A stretch of DNA of 64,000 nt from CAIYOL01 sp964494805 (GTDB lineage Bacteria; Planctomycetota; Phycisphaerae; Sedimentisphaerales; Anaerobacaceae), in assembly GCA_964494805.1 (NCBI GenBank), contig CAZBST010000005.1, positions 1 through 64,000 on the forward strand. The letters are read 5' to 3'. Positions 1 through 8,669 of the stretch are shown here, one piece after another. Every line of letters starts with the position of its first letter. Positions within the stretch are counted from its first letter, which is position 1. Under the pieces are notes generated by a model. It made no database searches, was not told the DNA's origin, and saw only the letters and a list, made by a program, of their open reading frames with translations. A program made the position numbers and the translations under genes.

Positions 1-2129
1 CGATGACTTGGGATTCGGTACCAGCAGCAACAGGACAGACCACAATCACGATGACCGCAACAACTGCAACTGACAGCGAAAGCCCGCCTGTGCAGTATTA
101 CTTCGAATGCACCACCGACGGCAGCAAAAGCAGCGGCTGGCAATCAGGCACGACATATCTTGCTTCCGGCCTTGACGCGGGCACTTTATATTCGTTCAGG
201 GTCAAGGCACGCGATAGTGCTGCTGCCTTGAATGAGACGGACTGGTCGAGCACAGAATCTGCGACAACCGAATCGCCGGACACTACGCCGCCGACACCTG
301 ACCCGATGACTTGGGCCTCGGCTCCAGCGGCGACAGGACAGACCACTATCACGATGACCGCAACAACTGCAACTGACAGCGAAAGCCCACCGGTAGAGTA
401 CTATTTCGAATGCACCACCGACGGCAGCAAGAGCAGTTCCTGGCAGTCAAGCACATCTTATACTGCATCAGGCCTGACTCCTGCTACCGAGTATTCGTTC
501 AGAGTAAAGGCTCGCGACAGCGCTGCCGCGCTGAACGAAACCGGCTGGTCCAGCACGCAGTCAGCGGCCACTCAGGAGCCCGACGAAGGCGTCGAAATCC
601 TTGGCTCGTGGGTAAGCGGCACATCTCATACCAAAGAATCGGGCAGCAACCGCGCACTTATTGTAATTGCGCATGCTGAGGGCAGCTCCTGGAGAAATCC
701 CACTCTGTCCACTGTGACTTATGGCGGACAAACGATGACGAAAATCACAGATATAGTGCAGTCCTCCGGCTGGTGGCAAACCCGTGCATACGTCGGTGCG
801 TTTATACTTGATGAAGCTGGCGTCGCCGCTGCAACCGGCAGCACAATCAGTGCTTCATGGAGCGGCTCTCCAACCTACACCTCGATAACAAGTGTATTCC
901 TCGGAGGTGTCGACCAGGCAGACCTTGTCGGAGCTTATGCAACTGCAGGCGTGTCGAACTCCTCGACATTATCAATCTCTGCGTTGTCTACCAGCAGCGG
1001 CGACATGGTCATCGAAGGTGCAACTTGCACCGAGACTGGGACCTACACAGCTAATAATGGTTTTACCAAAGGCATCGACCTTAGCACATCCGGTTTCGAT
1101 GGAATGGGCGGACACAAATCCGCAACAGGTGCGTCTGAAACGCCGAGCGTAACGCACTCCACTTCTACCAACCGTCAGGCGCTCGTTGGCTTCGTTGTCA
1201 ACGCTGGAGGGCCTCCGCCTCCAGAGCCTGCTGCTCCGACTGGCTTATCTGCGACGGCAGGCGATGGAACGGTTTCTCTCGACTGGAACGACAACTCGGA
1301 ACCCGACCTCGATGGCTACAATGTTTACCGCTCGACGTATTCAGGCGGCGGCTATGTCAAGATTAACGGCTCGCTTCTGAGCAGCTCGAATTACACCGAC
1401 AACGATGTCACCAACGGTACGACCTATTACTACGTCGTTACGGCGGTGGATACAGATTTGTATGAGTCTGCATACTCCAGCGAGGTTTCCGCTACGCCCA
1501 GCTTACCCGGTCAGGATGTTGAAATCCTCGGCTCGTGGGCGACCGGAACATCGCATACGAAGGAATCTGGCACTAACCGCGCCTTGATTTTCATCGCACA
1601 CGGCGAGTCCGCCAGTTCTATGAACCTCAGCTCCGTAACGTATGGCGGCCAGGCTATGACAAAGGTCGTGGAATATAACTACAACGCCGCAAGCGGTTAC
1701 GCCTATGCCGCAGCATTTATCCTGAAAGAGTCCGGAGTCGCTGCTGCATCAGGCAGCACCTTCAGTACCACCTGGAGCGGCACAGCGCCCGGTAATTCAG
1801 GATATTCCAGTGTGTTCCTTGCCAGCGTTAACCAGTCAACCTCTACCGGCGCAACAGGCACAGGCGGAAGCACGAGTAATCCTGTTACAACCTCCTCGCT
1901 TGCGACAAACGATGGTGATATGGTTATTCTCGGTGCCACCTGCGGCCAGGCCGGCTCATATACGCTCAACAACGGCTTCACCGAAGGCAACGACCAGACG
2001 ATGGGCGGAACTGTTACCGGCGTGACAGGCCACAAGGCTGCAACCGGCGCGAATGAAACACCAAGCGCAACCTACTCCAGCTCTATAAACCGCCAGATGA
2101 TTATCGGTTTGGTTGTTAAACACCAATAG
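1..2129 (+). CDS. FN3-type repeat surface protein, 5' end outside window
   Basis: The first methionine (position 3) is not the start: it sits inside a repeat and the same DPMTW context recurs 101 codons later, so the gene begins upstream of the window. The visible 708 residues contain two fibronectin type III-like repeats (about residues 1-90 and 102-190), a Gly/Ser/Thr-rich module of about 200 residues starting VEILGSW, an FN3 domain starting APTGLSATAGDGTVSLDW (about 408-500), and a second VEILGSW module to the C-terminus. The composition and tandem modules suggest a secreted or cell-surface beta-rich adhesion or structural protein. No catalytic motif is seen. It ends just before a strong intrinsic terminator, so it is probably the last gene of its transcript. 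The specific function is unknown. Confidence 0.8.
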   Translation, partial: MTWDSVPAATGQTTITMTATTATDSESPPVQYYFECTTDGSKSSGWQSGTTYLASGLDAGTLYSFRVKARDSAAALNETDWSSTESATTESPDTTPPTPDPMTWASAPAATGQTTITMTATTATDSESPPVEYYFECTTDGSKSSSWQSSTSYTASGLTPATEYSFRVKARDSAAALNETGWSSTQSAATQEPDEGVEILGSWVSGTSHTKESGSNRALIVIAHAEGSSWRNPTLSTVTYGGQTMTKITDIVQSSGWWQTRAYVGAFILDEAGVAAATGSTISASWSGSPTYTSITSVFLGGVDQADLVGAYATAGVSNSSTLSISALSTSSGDMVIEGATCTETGTYTANNGFTKGIDLSTSGFDGMGGHKSATGASETPSVTHSTSTNRQALVGFVVNAGGPPPPEPAAPTGLSATAGDGTVSLDWNDNSEPDLDGYNVYRSTYSGGGYVKINGSLLSSSNYTDNDVTNGTTYYYVVTAVDTDLYESAYSSEVSATPSLPGQDVEILGSWATGTSHTKESGTNRALIFIAHGESASSMNLSSVTYGGQAMTKVVEYNYNAASGYAYAAAFILKESGVAAASGSTFSTTWSGTAPGNSGYSSVFLASVNQSTSTGATGTGGSTSNPVTTSSLATNDGDMVILGATCGQAGSYTLNNGFTEGNDQTMGGTVTGVTGHKAATGANETPSATYSSSINRQMIIGLVVKHQ
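3..590 (+). repeat. 303-bp tandem duplication encoding FN3 repeats
   Basis: Two direct copies are offset by exactly 303 bases (101 codons; ATG at 3 and at 306). They are highly similar at DNA level, for example in the stretches encoding TTITMTATTATDSESPP and YYFECTTDGSKSS. The similarity points to recent tandem duplication. More copies may lie upstream of the window. Confidence 0.85.
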
Positions 2130-2155
2130 TTAATGGCAACTTGATAAGTTCTAAC

Positions 2156-2191
2156 GGGACGGCTGACTTCTCTCAGCCGTCCTGTTTTTTT
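2156..2191 (+). terminator. Intrinsic terminator
   Basis: An 11-bp stem (GGACGGCTGA paired with TCAGCCGTCC plus a closing pair) with a 6-nt loop is followed by seven T. It lies 27 bases after the FN3-protein stop. Nearly the same stem recurs at 52458-52486 after the M4 protease gene. Confidence 0.9.
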
Positions 2192-2370
2192 GCCAAGCTT
2201 GAATGTCGGTAGGCAGGATTGCTTTCAGCTGAGGATTGCTTGCTCCCAAAACTCACATTATGCTTTTTCAAAGGTGGACCTGTGCGCTTGGCTTGCATTA
2301 ATAAAATCAAGCGTATACCAATCCAGTAATAGGTACTGTTCCCTATTTTCTATTTTTACATATTTTTTCC

Positions 2371-2398
2371 TTGATTTAGCTGAATCAGTAGCTATAAT
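2371..2398 (+). promoter_or_regulatory. Sigma-70-like promoter for the LptC-like gene
   Basis: TTGATT (2371-2376) and a perfect TATAAT (2393-2398) are separated by 16 bases, about 85 bases before the LptC-like start codon. The stretch between the terminator at 2191 and this promoter shows nothing else. Confidence 0.55.
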
Positions 2399-2483
2399 TC
2401 CCGTCTGGTCTTTTTGACGGAGACTATTTCGCTTGATTATCTTCAGGCTGTTTGGCAGGCATTTCAGAGTGAGAGGAGATAGT

Positions 2484-3314
2484 GTGAGGGTGATAATATC
2501 TAAATTGAGCCCTTGGCGCAAACAGATTATTTTCCTTGCGGCGTTCTGGGTACTGTCCTTCGGGGCATTGCTGATTGTTTCTACAAATAATGAGCTAAAT
2601 AGACCTGCAGCGGATGCAAAGGATGGTGCTTTCGGGCTGCCACCGCTCAGAAATGAGATTAAGGGTTTACGTTACATCCACGAAGAGAATCACAGACCCA
2701 TCTATGCTGTATCACTTGGGAACCTGCGAGTGGAGAACAACAAGTTGGGAATTTTTAAAACCTGCCTGCACAAGGTAGCAAAAATACAAGACCTTGAACT
2801 TGCACTTTACCGATATCCCTCGTCCAAAGTTGTGACCAGCCGAAACGAGTCTTATGTGACCGCAGTAACCGATGAATCCACCGATGCATTTCCTGCTCCG
2901 GCAACATTTGCAGACGGTATCCATAAGTTAATAAACCGGGGGGACAACTGGCGTATTAATATCGACTTAAGCAACACTTCTGAAGTCTGTGTTGCCAGCT
3001 TCGATTACAAAGTGTTCTATGACGGAGCTTTGTTTCTTAATGTACGAAGCAAAAGAGCAGCCGCCTCTAATAAATGTTCTGATGAGGTAACACTACGCGG
3101 CCACGTGACAATAAGCACCGGTGACGGTACTACACTTGAGAGCAATTGCGTCATCTGGGACATAGCGAAGCAGCGATTCACGGTAGATGGAGCTTACTTT
3201 TTGACTCGCAATGGTAAAAAAATACAGGGCAAAGATATATGTGTTGATGATAGATTAAATATCGTGCAGGCACAGCTCGCCGCACTCAAAGAAGGGAGCA
3301 AAGAAAATGGTTAA
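2484..3314 (+). CDS. LptC-like membrane-anchored protein
   Basis: One membrane segment lies near the N-terminus (QIIFLAAFWVLSFGALLIV), followed by an extracytoplasmic region. The C-terminal part has the pattern of LptC/YrbK-type lipopolysaccharide-transport proteins: G-x-V-x-I-x-T-x-D-G-T-x-L-x-S, then a short strand, then IQGKDICVDDRL. The frame is open from a TTG at 2433, but the GTG at 2484 has AGGAG five bases upstream and leaves the membrane segment intact (276 aa), so I prefer it. The stop overlaps the next gene by 8 bases, so the two are translationally coupled. The usual partners (LptA, LptB, KdsC) are not next to it. The family call rests on motif pattern only. Confidence 0.55.
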   Translation: MRVIISKLSPWRKQIIFLAAFWVLSFGALLIVSTNNELNRPAADAKDGAFGLPPLRNEIKGLRYIHEENHRPIYAVSLGNLRVENNKLGIFKTCLHKVAKIQDLELALYRYPSSKVVTSRNESYVTAVTDESTDAFPAPATFADGIHKLINRGDNWRINIDLSNTSEVCVASFDYKVFYDGALFLNVRSKRAAASNKCSDEVTLRGHVTISTGDGTTLESNCVIWDIAKQRFTVDGAYFLTRNGKKIQGKDICVDDRLNIVQAQLAALKEGSKENG

Positions 3315-5106
3315 AAGGACTATAATCCCAGTTCTGTTTGTATGTTGTTGTCTTGTTTCTGCTGTTTTTGCCACTGAGCCTAACGATTACCTTATACCTG
3401 GCAAATCGTATATGTGTGATTGCAGTTTGTCCGGCCTGCGGCTGGCTTACCAAACCTTCGATGCCGGCCTAAAAGATGCGTCCTGCGCGGATTGTAATAC
3501 CAACAGAGAGCTTATATTCCTGCACGCAGTAACCCGTACGGCGATGCTTTTTATTGATAATAATGATTTGGCGGTAAACGACAGTTTTCTTGAGTTGGCT
3601 GACGCATTTGGGGTAGAGGTTATAGGTGATTACTTTGACCAGCTTGATATCAACGTGCCTTTAGACTCAAATGGCCGTTACAAAATACCTGACGGTGCGC
3701 CAGACCTCGACGAAATTTCTAACATAGTGCAAAGCTGGATAGCTGAAATTAACGACGTCAATGGCATCGTCGCTGAGTTGGACTCGATCAGTGACTCGCC
3801 GTCCGACCGCTTTCGGTTCTTCTTCGAGCCAGATTGCACCGGGCTGGAAAACCCCTTGGAAGTGGACTACGGGGACCTTCTGATTTTTAAGGGACTGTTG
3901 CTGGCATACAAGAGCCACTTAGAATCCAGGTTGGCTTATGACGTATTCCTGGATGTAAATGAAACGCTTTTGCACAAACTTTTATATGAAGACGGCATCA
4001 ATCCTGAAGAACCTAATTTTGCCGAGCTTACTGCCGTCATTGGTATTAGTGACCCCAACAACATCAGTATAAACGATGATTTTCTTAACCCTTATCCTGA
4101 TTTATTGAAGGTCTTGCCTACCCCTGGCCATACCGAAGACGGCGCTGCTATTCTAGCTGAGGCAAAAGCAGATTTGATTGCTGCTGTAGATTATTATTTT
4201 GACGCATTGAACTACATCAGGTCCGAAACCGATCCACAGGAAGACGACTTGGTTTACATCGACCCTAATGATACGTTGCTTTTGGATGCGGTCAACGAAA
4301 AATTGACCGCTCTGCGAGACTCTCTAAAAAATGACACCATAATAACATACCCAATGGAAACGACAAAAACATACAACATACGCGACGTTAATTCGGTGTA
4401 TATAGGCCGATTAGTGTTGGTATATAATTTCACCGGTATCGAAGGAGACGATGGTAGCTTAACATTCATAGGCAGTAATCTTCCCCCCTCGCCCTGGGAG
4501 GTCGAATGGTTTGGGGTGGAGGATGTAAACCGCCTTGAAATCGAGCTGGAATATTGTTCAGAGAGCCGGTGGAGAGAAGGATACTTTGAAGGCACTTTAA
4601 GTGAGGACGGAAATAGTATAACAAACGCCGCATTCGAATACTGGGGTTACTCCAGCGGTGATATCAACAACCTCTCAGGGCAGCTTATTCAGACTGATGT
4701 TTGTGATGTAAATATCAACTTGAATCCTATTTTTGGTTCTTCACCTAATTACCCCGCCCCTGTTAATCCGAGGGACTTACTGCCTCGGTTCGACCGGGAA
4801 AATATCCCTGTAACGTGCACATTCGGTCACGGGTTAGGCAACGATGCGACATTGGGTGGAATTCTCCCAGATATGACGCAGCAGGACTGGGCAACATTAC
4901 TCGACCTTGGTTTTCTCTACGGGGATTCAGATATTGATTGTGATGTAGACCTTGCTGACTATGCTGTTTTCGCCATCCACTGGCTGAATCAAGATTGCAC
5001 AGAGGAGGATTGGTGTGACAGGGCTGATATTAACCAGAGCGGCGAGGTGGATATTTTCGACCTTGCTATTTTTGCCGAATATTGGCTCGAAGGTACTGAG
5101 CCATGA
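3307..5106 (+). CDS. Secreted protein with C-terminal dockerin-like tail
   Basis: This 599-residue protein has a signal peptide (TIIPVLFVCCCLVSAVFA) and is overlapped by the LptC-like gene. The middle is an acidic region with helical and then beta-rich stretches that I do not recognise. The last 65 residues hold two EF-hand-like calcium loops of dockerin type I form (DSDIDCDVDLADYAVFAIHWL and ADINQSGEVDIFDLAIFAEYWL, each quoted in part). Three other proteins in this window carry the same class of tail. No cohesin is seen, so the tail may serve surface attachment or sorting rather than a cellulosome. RBS GGAG lies upstream of ATG 3307. Confidence 0.75.
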   Translation: MVKRTIIPVLFVCCCLVSAVFATEPNDYLIPGKSYMCDCSLSGLRLAYQTFDAGLKDASCADCNTNRELIFLHAVTRTAMLFIDNNDLAVNDSFLELADAFGVEVIGDYFDQLDINVPLDSNGRYKIPDGAPDLDEISNIVQSWIAEINDVNGIVAELDSISDSPSDRFRFFFEPDCTGLENPLEVDYGDLLIFKGLLLAYKSHLESRLAYDVFLDVNETLLHKLLYEDGINPEEPNFAELTAVIGISDPNNISINDDFLNPYPDLLKVLPTPGHTEDGAAILAEAKADLIAAVDYYFDALNYIRSETDPQEDDLVYIDPNDTLLLDAVNEKLTALRDSLKNDTIITYPMETTKTYNIRDVNSVYIGRLVLVYNFTGIEGDDGSLTFIGSNLPPSPWEVEWFGVEDVNRLEIELEYCSESRWREGYFEGTLSEDGNSITNAAFEYWGYSSGDINNLSGQLIQTDVCDVNINLNPIFGSSPNYPAPVNPRDLLPRFDRENIPVTCTFGHGLGNDATLGGILPDMTQQDWATLLDLGFLYGDSDIDCDVDLADYAVFAIHWLNQDCTEEDWCDRADINQSGEVDIFDLAIFAEYWLEGTEP

Positions 5107-5150
5107 GTTTTTAGGGTGCGATATTCTCGGCGTGCTCGGCGGTAATGCAA

Positions 5151-7733
5151 TTACACTTTTTCGAAAGTGAATCTATCTGCTTTGGCGTCGATTTTTATCG
5201 TATCGCCCTCGGCAAATTTCCCTGCCAAAAGCTCCGCAGCAAGTGAGTTTTCTAATCGCTGTTGAATCGTCCGCTTCAAAGGTCTTGCGCCGAAAACGGG
5301 GTCATAACCCTCGTCCATAATCTGCTTGCGCGCTTCATCCGTGAATTCAATCCCAATCTTGCGTGCATTCATACGTTCACTGAGGTACCCGAGCTGGATA
5401 TCAACAATCTTCCTTAAATCCTCCTTTGTGAGCATATGAAAAACGATTACCTCATCGATACGATTCAAGAACTCCGGCTTGAAGACCTTTTTGAGAACGT
5501 CTTTAACGTGGGCCTCGATTTCCCAGTCGGCCCCGGACTCTTCAGTCAGCTCCTGAATCTGCTGGCTTGCGATGTTGCTGGTCATAATGATGACAGTATT
5601 TTTGAAGTCCACGGTTCGGCCTTTACCGTCGGTTAATCGGCCGTCGTCGAAAACCTGCAACAGCACATTAAAGACGTCCCGATGCGCCTTTTCAATCTCA
5701 TCTAACAGGACCACCGAATATGGCTTACGGCGAACAGCTTCCGTCAGTCTGCCGCCTTCTTCGTAACCAACGTAGCCTGGCGGCGAGCCTATAAGCCGCG
5801 CAACCGAATGTTGCTCCATAAATTCGCTCATATCAATCCGAATCATAGCGTTCGGGTCGTTAAACAGAAAATCAGCCAGCGCCTTGGATAGTTCCGTCTT
5901 GCCTACGCCCGTTGGCCCGAGAAATAGAAATGAACCTATCGGCCGGTTCGGGTCACCAAGCCCCGCTCGGCTTCTGCGCACCGCATTGCAAAGCGCCGCA
6001 ACTGCCTCTTCCTGACCGACAACTCTTTCAGCAATGGCCTCCTCCATCTTCATTAATCGCTCACGCTCACCACTCAATAACCTCGCTACCGGTATTCCCG
6101 TCCATTTGGAAACTACCTCAGCTATGTGCTCTTCGGTTACTTCATTCTGGATTATGCCTCTGTCGGATTTGGAAAGTTGCTCTTCTTTTTCCTCTAACTC
6201 CTTTTTAAGTTCCGCTATTGTGCCGTATTTCAGACGTGCGGCAGCTTCCAGTTCGCCTTTGCGCTGGGCGTTCTCGAACTGGTTTTGAGCGTCCTCGATT
6301 TTCTGTTTCAACTGTTTTATCTGGTCAATTTCACCTTTTTCGCTTTCCCATTGTGCTGTCAGTTTCTTGTCCTGCTTTTGTAGTTCAGCCAATTGCTTCT
6401 CGGCTGTTTTCAATCGCTCTTTGCTTGCATTGTCGCTTTCTTTTTTCAGTGCCTCGCGTTCAATTTGCAGTTGAATTATCTTCCTGCGAATGTCATCCAG
6501 CTCGGCTGGCAGCGAGTCATTCTCTATCCGCAGCTTTGAAGCCGCCTCGTCAATCAAGTCTATCGCTTTGTCCGGCAGCCATCGGTCGGAAATATACCGG
6601 TTCGACAGCGTAGCCGCCGCCACAAGCGCGGAATCCGTAATTCTTACCCCGTGATGGGTGTCGTAGCGGTCTTTTAGCCCTCGCAGAATCGCTATCGTCT
6701 CCTCGACGCTCGGCGGGTCTATCATAATCGGCTGAAAGCGCCTTTCAAGCGCAGCATCTTTCTCCACGTATTTTCGATAGTCGTCGATAGTGGTTGCACC
6801 GATACACCGTAATTCGCCTCTTGCCAGTGTCGGTTTCAGCAGGTTGCCCGCATCGACCGCTCCCTCTGCCTTACCTGCCCCGACGACGGTGTGCAGCTCA
6901 TCTATAAAAAGTATTATTTCACCTTTCGCCCCGACTACTTCTTTCAGCACCGCCTTCAGCCGGTCCTCGAATTCGCCCCTGAATTTCGTCCCTGCTATCA
7001 GTGCCCCCATATCCAGCGCGATAATCCTTTTATTCTTTAGTCCCGCCGGAACATCACCAGCTACTATCCGTTGCGCAAGGCCTTCGACAATCGCCGTCTT
7101 GCCTACGCCCGGCTCGCCGATTAGCACAGGGTTATTTTTTGTCCGCCGGTTGAGTACCTGCATACATCGCCGGATTTCCTCGTCTCTGCCGATGACGGGG
7201 TCTAACTTTCCCTTTTGTGCCATCTCTAAAAGGTCTATCCCGTAACGCTCCAGCGCACGGTATTTGCCTTCCGGGCTTTGGTCGGTTATCTTTTCGCCCC
7301 CGCGGACGTCCTTCAATGCCTCTTCAATCTGTTTTGGCTCAATTGAATTAAGCCGTAAAATCTCTTTCGCATCGCTTTGCACCGAAGCAAGTGAAAGAAG
7401 TAGATGTTCAACGCTCAGGTATTCATCCCCCATTTTGTCAGCCCGGTTTTGAGCATCCAGCACAATCTGATTAAAAGCTGGCTCTGGCATAATCATCCCG
7501 CCGCTGCTCTGTCCCTTAGGCAGTCGTCCGAGTTCACTCTCTGTCATATCCTTTAGACGTGATACATTAGCGCCCATCTTCTTTAGCACCATAACCACAA
7601 CGCCGGTATCATCATCTAAGATGGCGCTCAGTAAGTGCAGCGGTGACAGGACAGTATGCGACTTTGCCATCGCAAGCTGTTGTGCCGTTGCCAACGCCTC
7701 CTGCGCTTTTAATGTGAACTTGTCGAATTTCAT
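5151..7733 (-). CDS. clpB: ATP-dependent disaggregase ClpB
   Basis: The 860-residue, full-length ClpB/Hsp104 chaperone rescues aggregated proteins in the cytoplasm with DnaK. Seen in order: N-terminal Clp repeats (1-145), NBD1 with Walker A GEPGVGKT (about 206-213) and Walker B ILFIDELH, the long coiled-coil middle domain that separates ClpB from ClpA/ClpC (about 410-525), and NBD2 with GPTGVGKT and VVLLDEIEKAH plus the C-terminal small domain. There is no ClpP-binding IGF loop context. The RBS AGGAA precedes ATG by seven bases. It stands alone as a single gene with its own promoter/operator region (7752-7841) and is convergent with the dockerin protein. Confidence 0.97.
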   Translation of the reverse strand: MKFDKFTLKAQEALATAQQLAMAKSHTVLSPLHLLSAILDDDTGVVVMVLKKMGANVSRLKDMTESELGRLPKGQSSGGMIMPEPAFNQIVLDAQNRADKMGDEYLSVEHLLLSLASVQSDAKEILRLNSIEPKQIEEALKDVRGGEKITDQSPEGKYRALERYGIDLLEMAQKGKLDPVIGRDEEIRRCMQVLNRRTKNNPVLIGEPGVGKTAIVEGLAQRIVAGDVPAGLKNKRIIALDMGALIAGTKFRGEFEDRLKAVLKEVVGAKGEIILFIDELHTVVGAGKAEGAVDAGNLLKPTLARGELRCIGATTIDDYRKYVEKDAALERRFQPIMIDPPSVEETIAILRGLKDRYDTHHGVRITDSALVAAATLSNRYISDRWLPDKAIDLIDEAASKLRIENDSLPAELDDIRRKIIQLQIEREALKKESDNASKERLKTAEKQLAELQKQDKKLTAQWESEKGEIDQIKQLKQKIEDAQNQFENAQRKGELEAAARLKYGTIAELKKELEEKEEQLSKSDRGIIQNEVTEEHIAEVVSKWTGIPVARLLSGERERLMKMEEAIAERVVGQEEAVAALCNAVRRSRAGLGDPNRPIGSFLFLGPTGVGKTELSKALADFLFNDPNAMIRIDMSEFMEQHSVARLIGSPPGYVGYEEGGRLTEAVRRKPYSVVLLDEIEKAHRDVFNVLLQVFDDGRLTDGKGRTVDFKNTVIIMTSNIASQQIQELTEESGADWEIEAHVKDVLKKVFKPEFLNRIDEVIVFHMLTKEDLRKIVDIQLGYLSERMNARKIGIEFTDEARKQIMDEGYDPVFGARPLKRTIQQRLENSLAAELLAGKFAEGDTIKIDAKADRFTFEKV

Positions 7734-7751
7734 AGCTCATTCCTTTACTGA

Positions 7752-7789
7752 GCCCCCGCGTCTTGTTTTCGCCTGAAAACAGCGGGGGC
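7752..7789 (-). other. GC-rich hairpin in the clpB leader
   Basis: An outer 8-bp stem GCCCCCGC/GCGGGGGC encloses an inner GTTTTC/GAAAAC stem, ending about 18 bases upstream of the clpB start. On the mRNA it would sit just 5' of the ribosome site. It could be an mRNA-stabilising or temperature-sensitive leader structure; there is no T-run, so it is not a terminator. Confidence 0.5.
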
Positions 7790-7799
7790 AGCAATCTTT

Positions 7800-7841
7800 T
7801 TAGAGCGATAACAATTATCAACCACGCTCTAATATATTCAA
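7800..7841 (-). promoter_or_regulatory. clpB promoter with overlapping inverted repeat
   Basis: On the minus strand TTGAAT (7836-7841) and GATAAT (7814-7819) are 16 bases apart. The -10 is flanked by a perfect inverted repeat, TTAGAGCG-N17-CGCTCTAA (7800-7807 and 7825-7832). The position suggests a repressor site. It resembles CIRCE (TTAGCACTC-N9-GAGTGCTAA) only in its outer TTAG/CTAA, so it is not a standard HrcA site. Confidence 0.5.
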
Positions 7842-8227
7842 TAGCAAACGCTGTGCCCGGACAAGTTAAAATTGTAATTGCAGTAATAATAATCACTTAC
7901 GATTTATTTCAGTTTTTGACTGTGTGCCAGATTGGCAGGGGGGTTACAAAGCCACGACAGTTATGGAGTGATAATCTTTTAACGACTATTTTGCTGTTAC
8001 TGCCTTCTGTTCAGATATTTATTTCTTCGTATGCCTTCGGCATACTTTCTGTATGTTTCCTCATTGCAGCCTCGGCAGCACTGCGCAATACGTTTCTGTG
8101 CTCTCTGCGGTAAGTCCTTCAATCAAATGCGCAGGTAGGTAGAGAGGAGAAATCCATTTTTGTAAAAATTTTTTTATCTCTTTAACTGAAACGACTTAGC
8201 CAAAAACCGCACTTCTAAAAACCCACC

Positions 8228-8573
8228 TTTTTCGCATCATTCGCGCAAGTTCGTCCAATTATGGGAGAACGATAGACCGTTCTCGAAACCTAAAACTATA
8301 AACTATTTAAAGGAATTACTAATGAGCGGTTTCAAATAATCAATTAATACTTAATTTACAATTTACTTCTCTTTTTTCTCTGTGGCTTAAGCAACAGGCA
8401 CGGAGATTTTCTATTTATAAGGGAAAATTTCAATCAAAATGACAAAAATATGTCAAACGAACCCAATTTTAGAAATACCTGAAATGGTTGTAAGCTCCGC
8501 AAATACAATGACTAATAACCAAAAACTTAGAACGGTGAACCGTTTAAAACAAACCCAAACAAACCCAATTTCG
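8228..8573 (+). repeat. Dispersed intergenic repeat, copy A
   Basis: About 345 bp that matches, in inverted orientation, 32888-33207. The best conserved blocks are at 8228-8260 (TTTTTCGCATCA then CGCGCAAGTTC), 8312-8351 (GGAATTACT, ATGAGCGGTTTC, CAATTAATACT), 8399-8441 (CACGGAGATTTTCT, AATTTCAATCAAAATGA) and the end with AAAACAAACCCAA. The reading frame opens through it and fuses to the RNase HII-like gene, giving peptides such as LKQTQTNPI, but this is probably not a coding extension. The rest of 7842-8227 holds no convincing gene. Confidence 0.8.
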
Positions 8574-8669
8574 ATTTGTAAAAATTGGCCATTTTTTTAT
8601 ATTGTCTATTACATCGTATGTTTGGTAAGCTTTTGTTTGAATGGGAGCGTAGTTAAAAGGATTACATGG

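Noticed and set aside
6790..7245. 151-residue plus-strand frame
   Set aside because: Lies entirely inside clpB on the other strand; no independent support.
7800..7832. CIRCE / HrcA site at clpB
   Set aside because: Only the outer four bases match; arm sequence and spacer (17 rather than 9) differ.
7763..8113. 116-residue plus-strand open frame with hydrophobic stretches
   Set aside because: It runs over the clpB leader hairpin and operator, has no ribosome site and no domain pattern.
8439..8669. 77-residue N-terminal extension of the RNase HII-like protein
   Set aside because: The extension lies in the dispersed repeat, matches a frame in copy B, and the catalytic motif starts right after ATG 8670 with a ribosome site.
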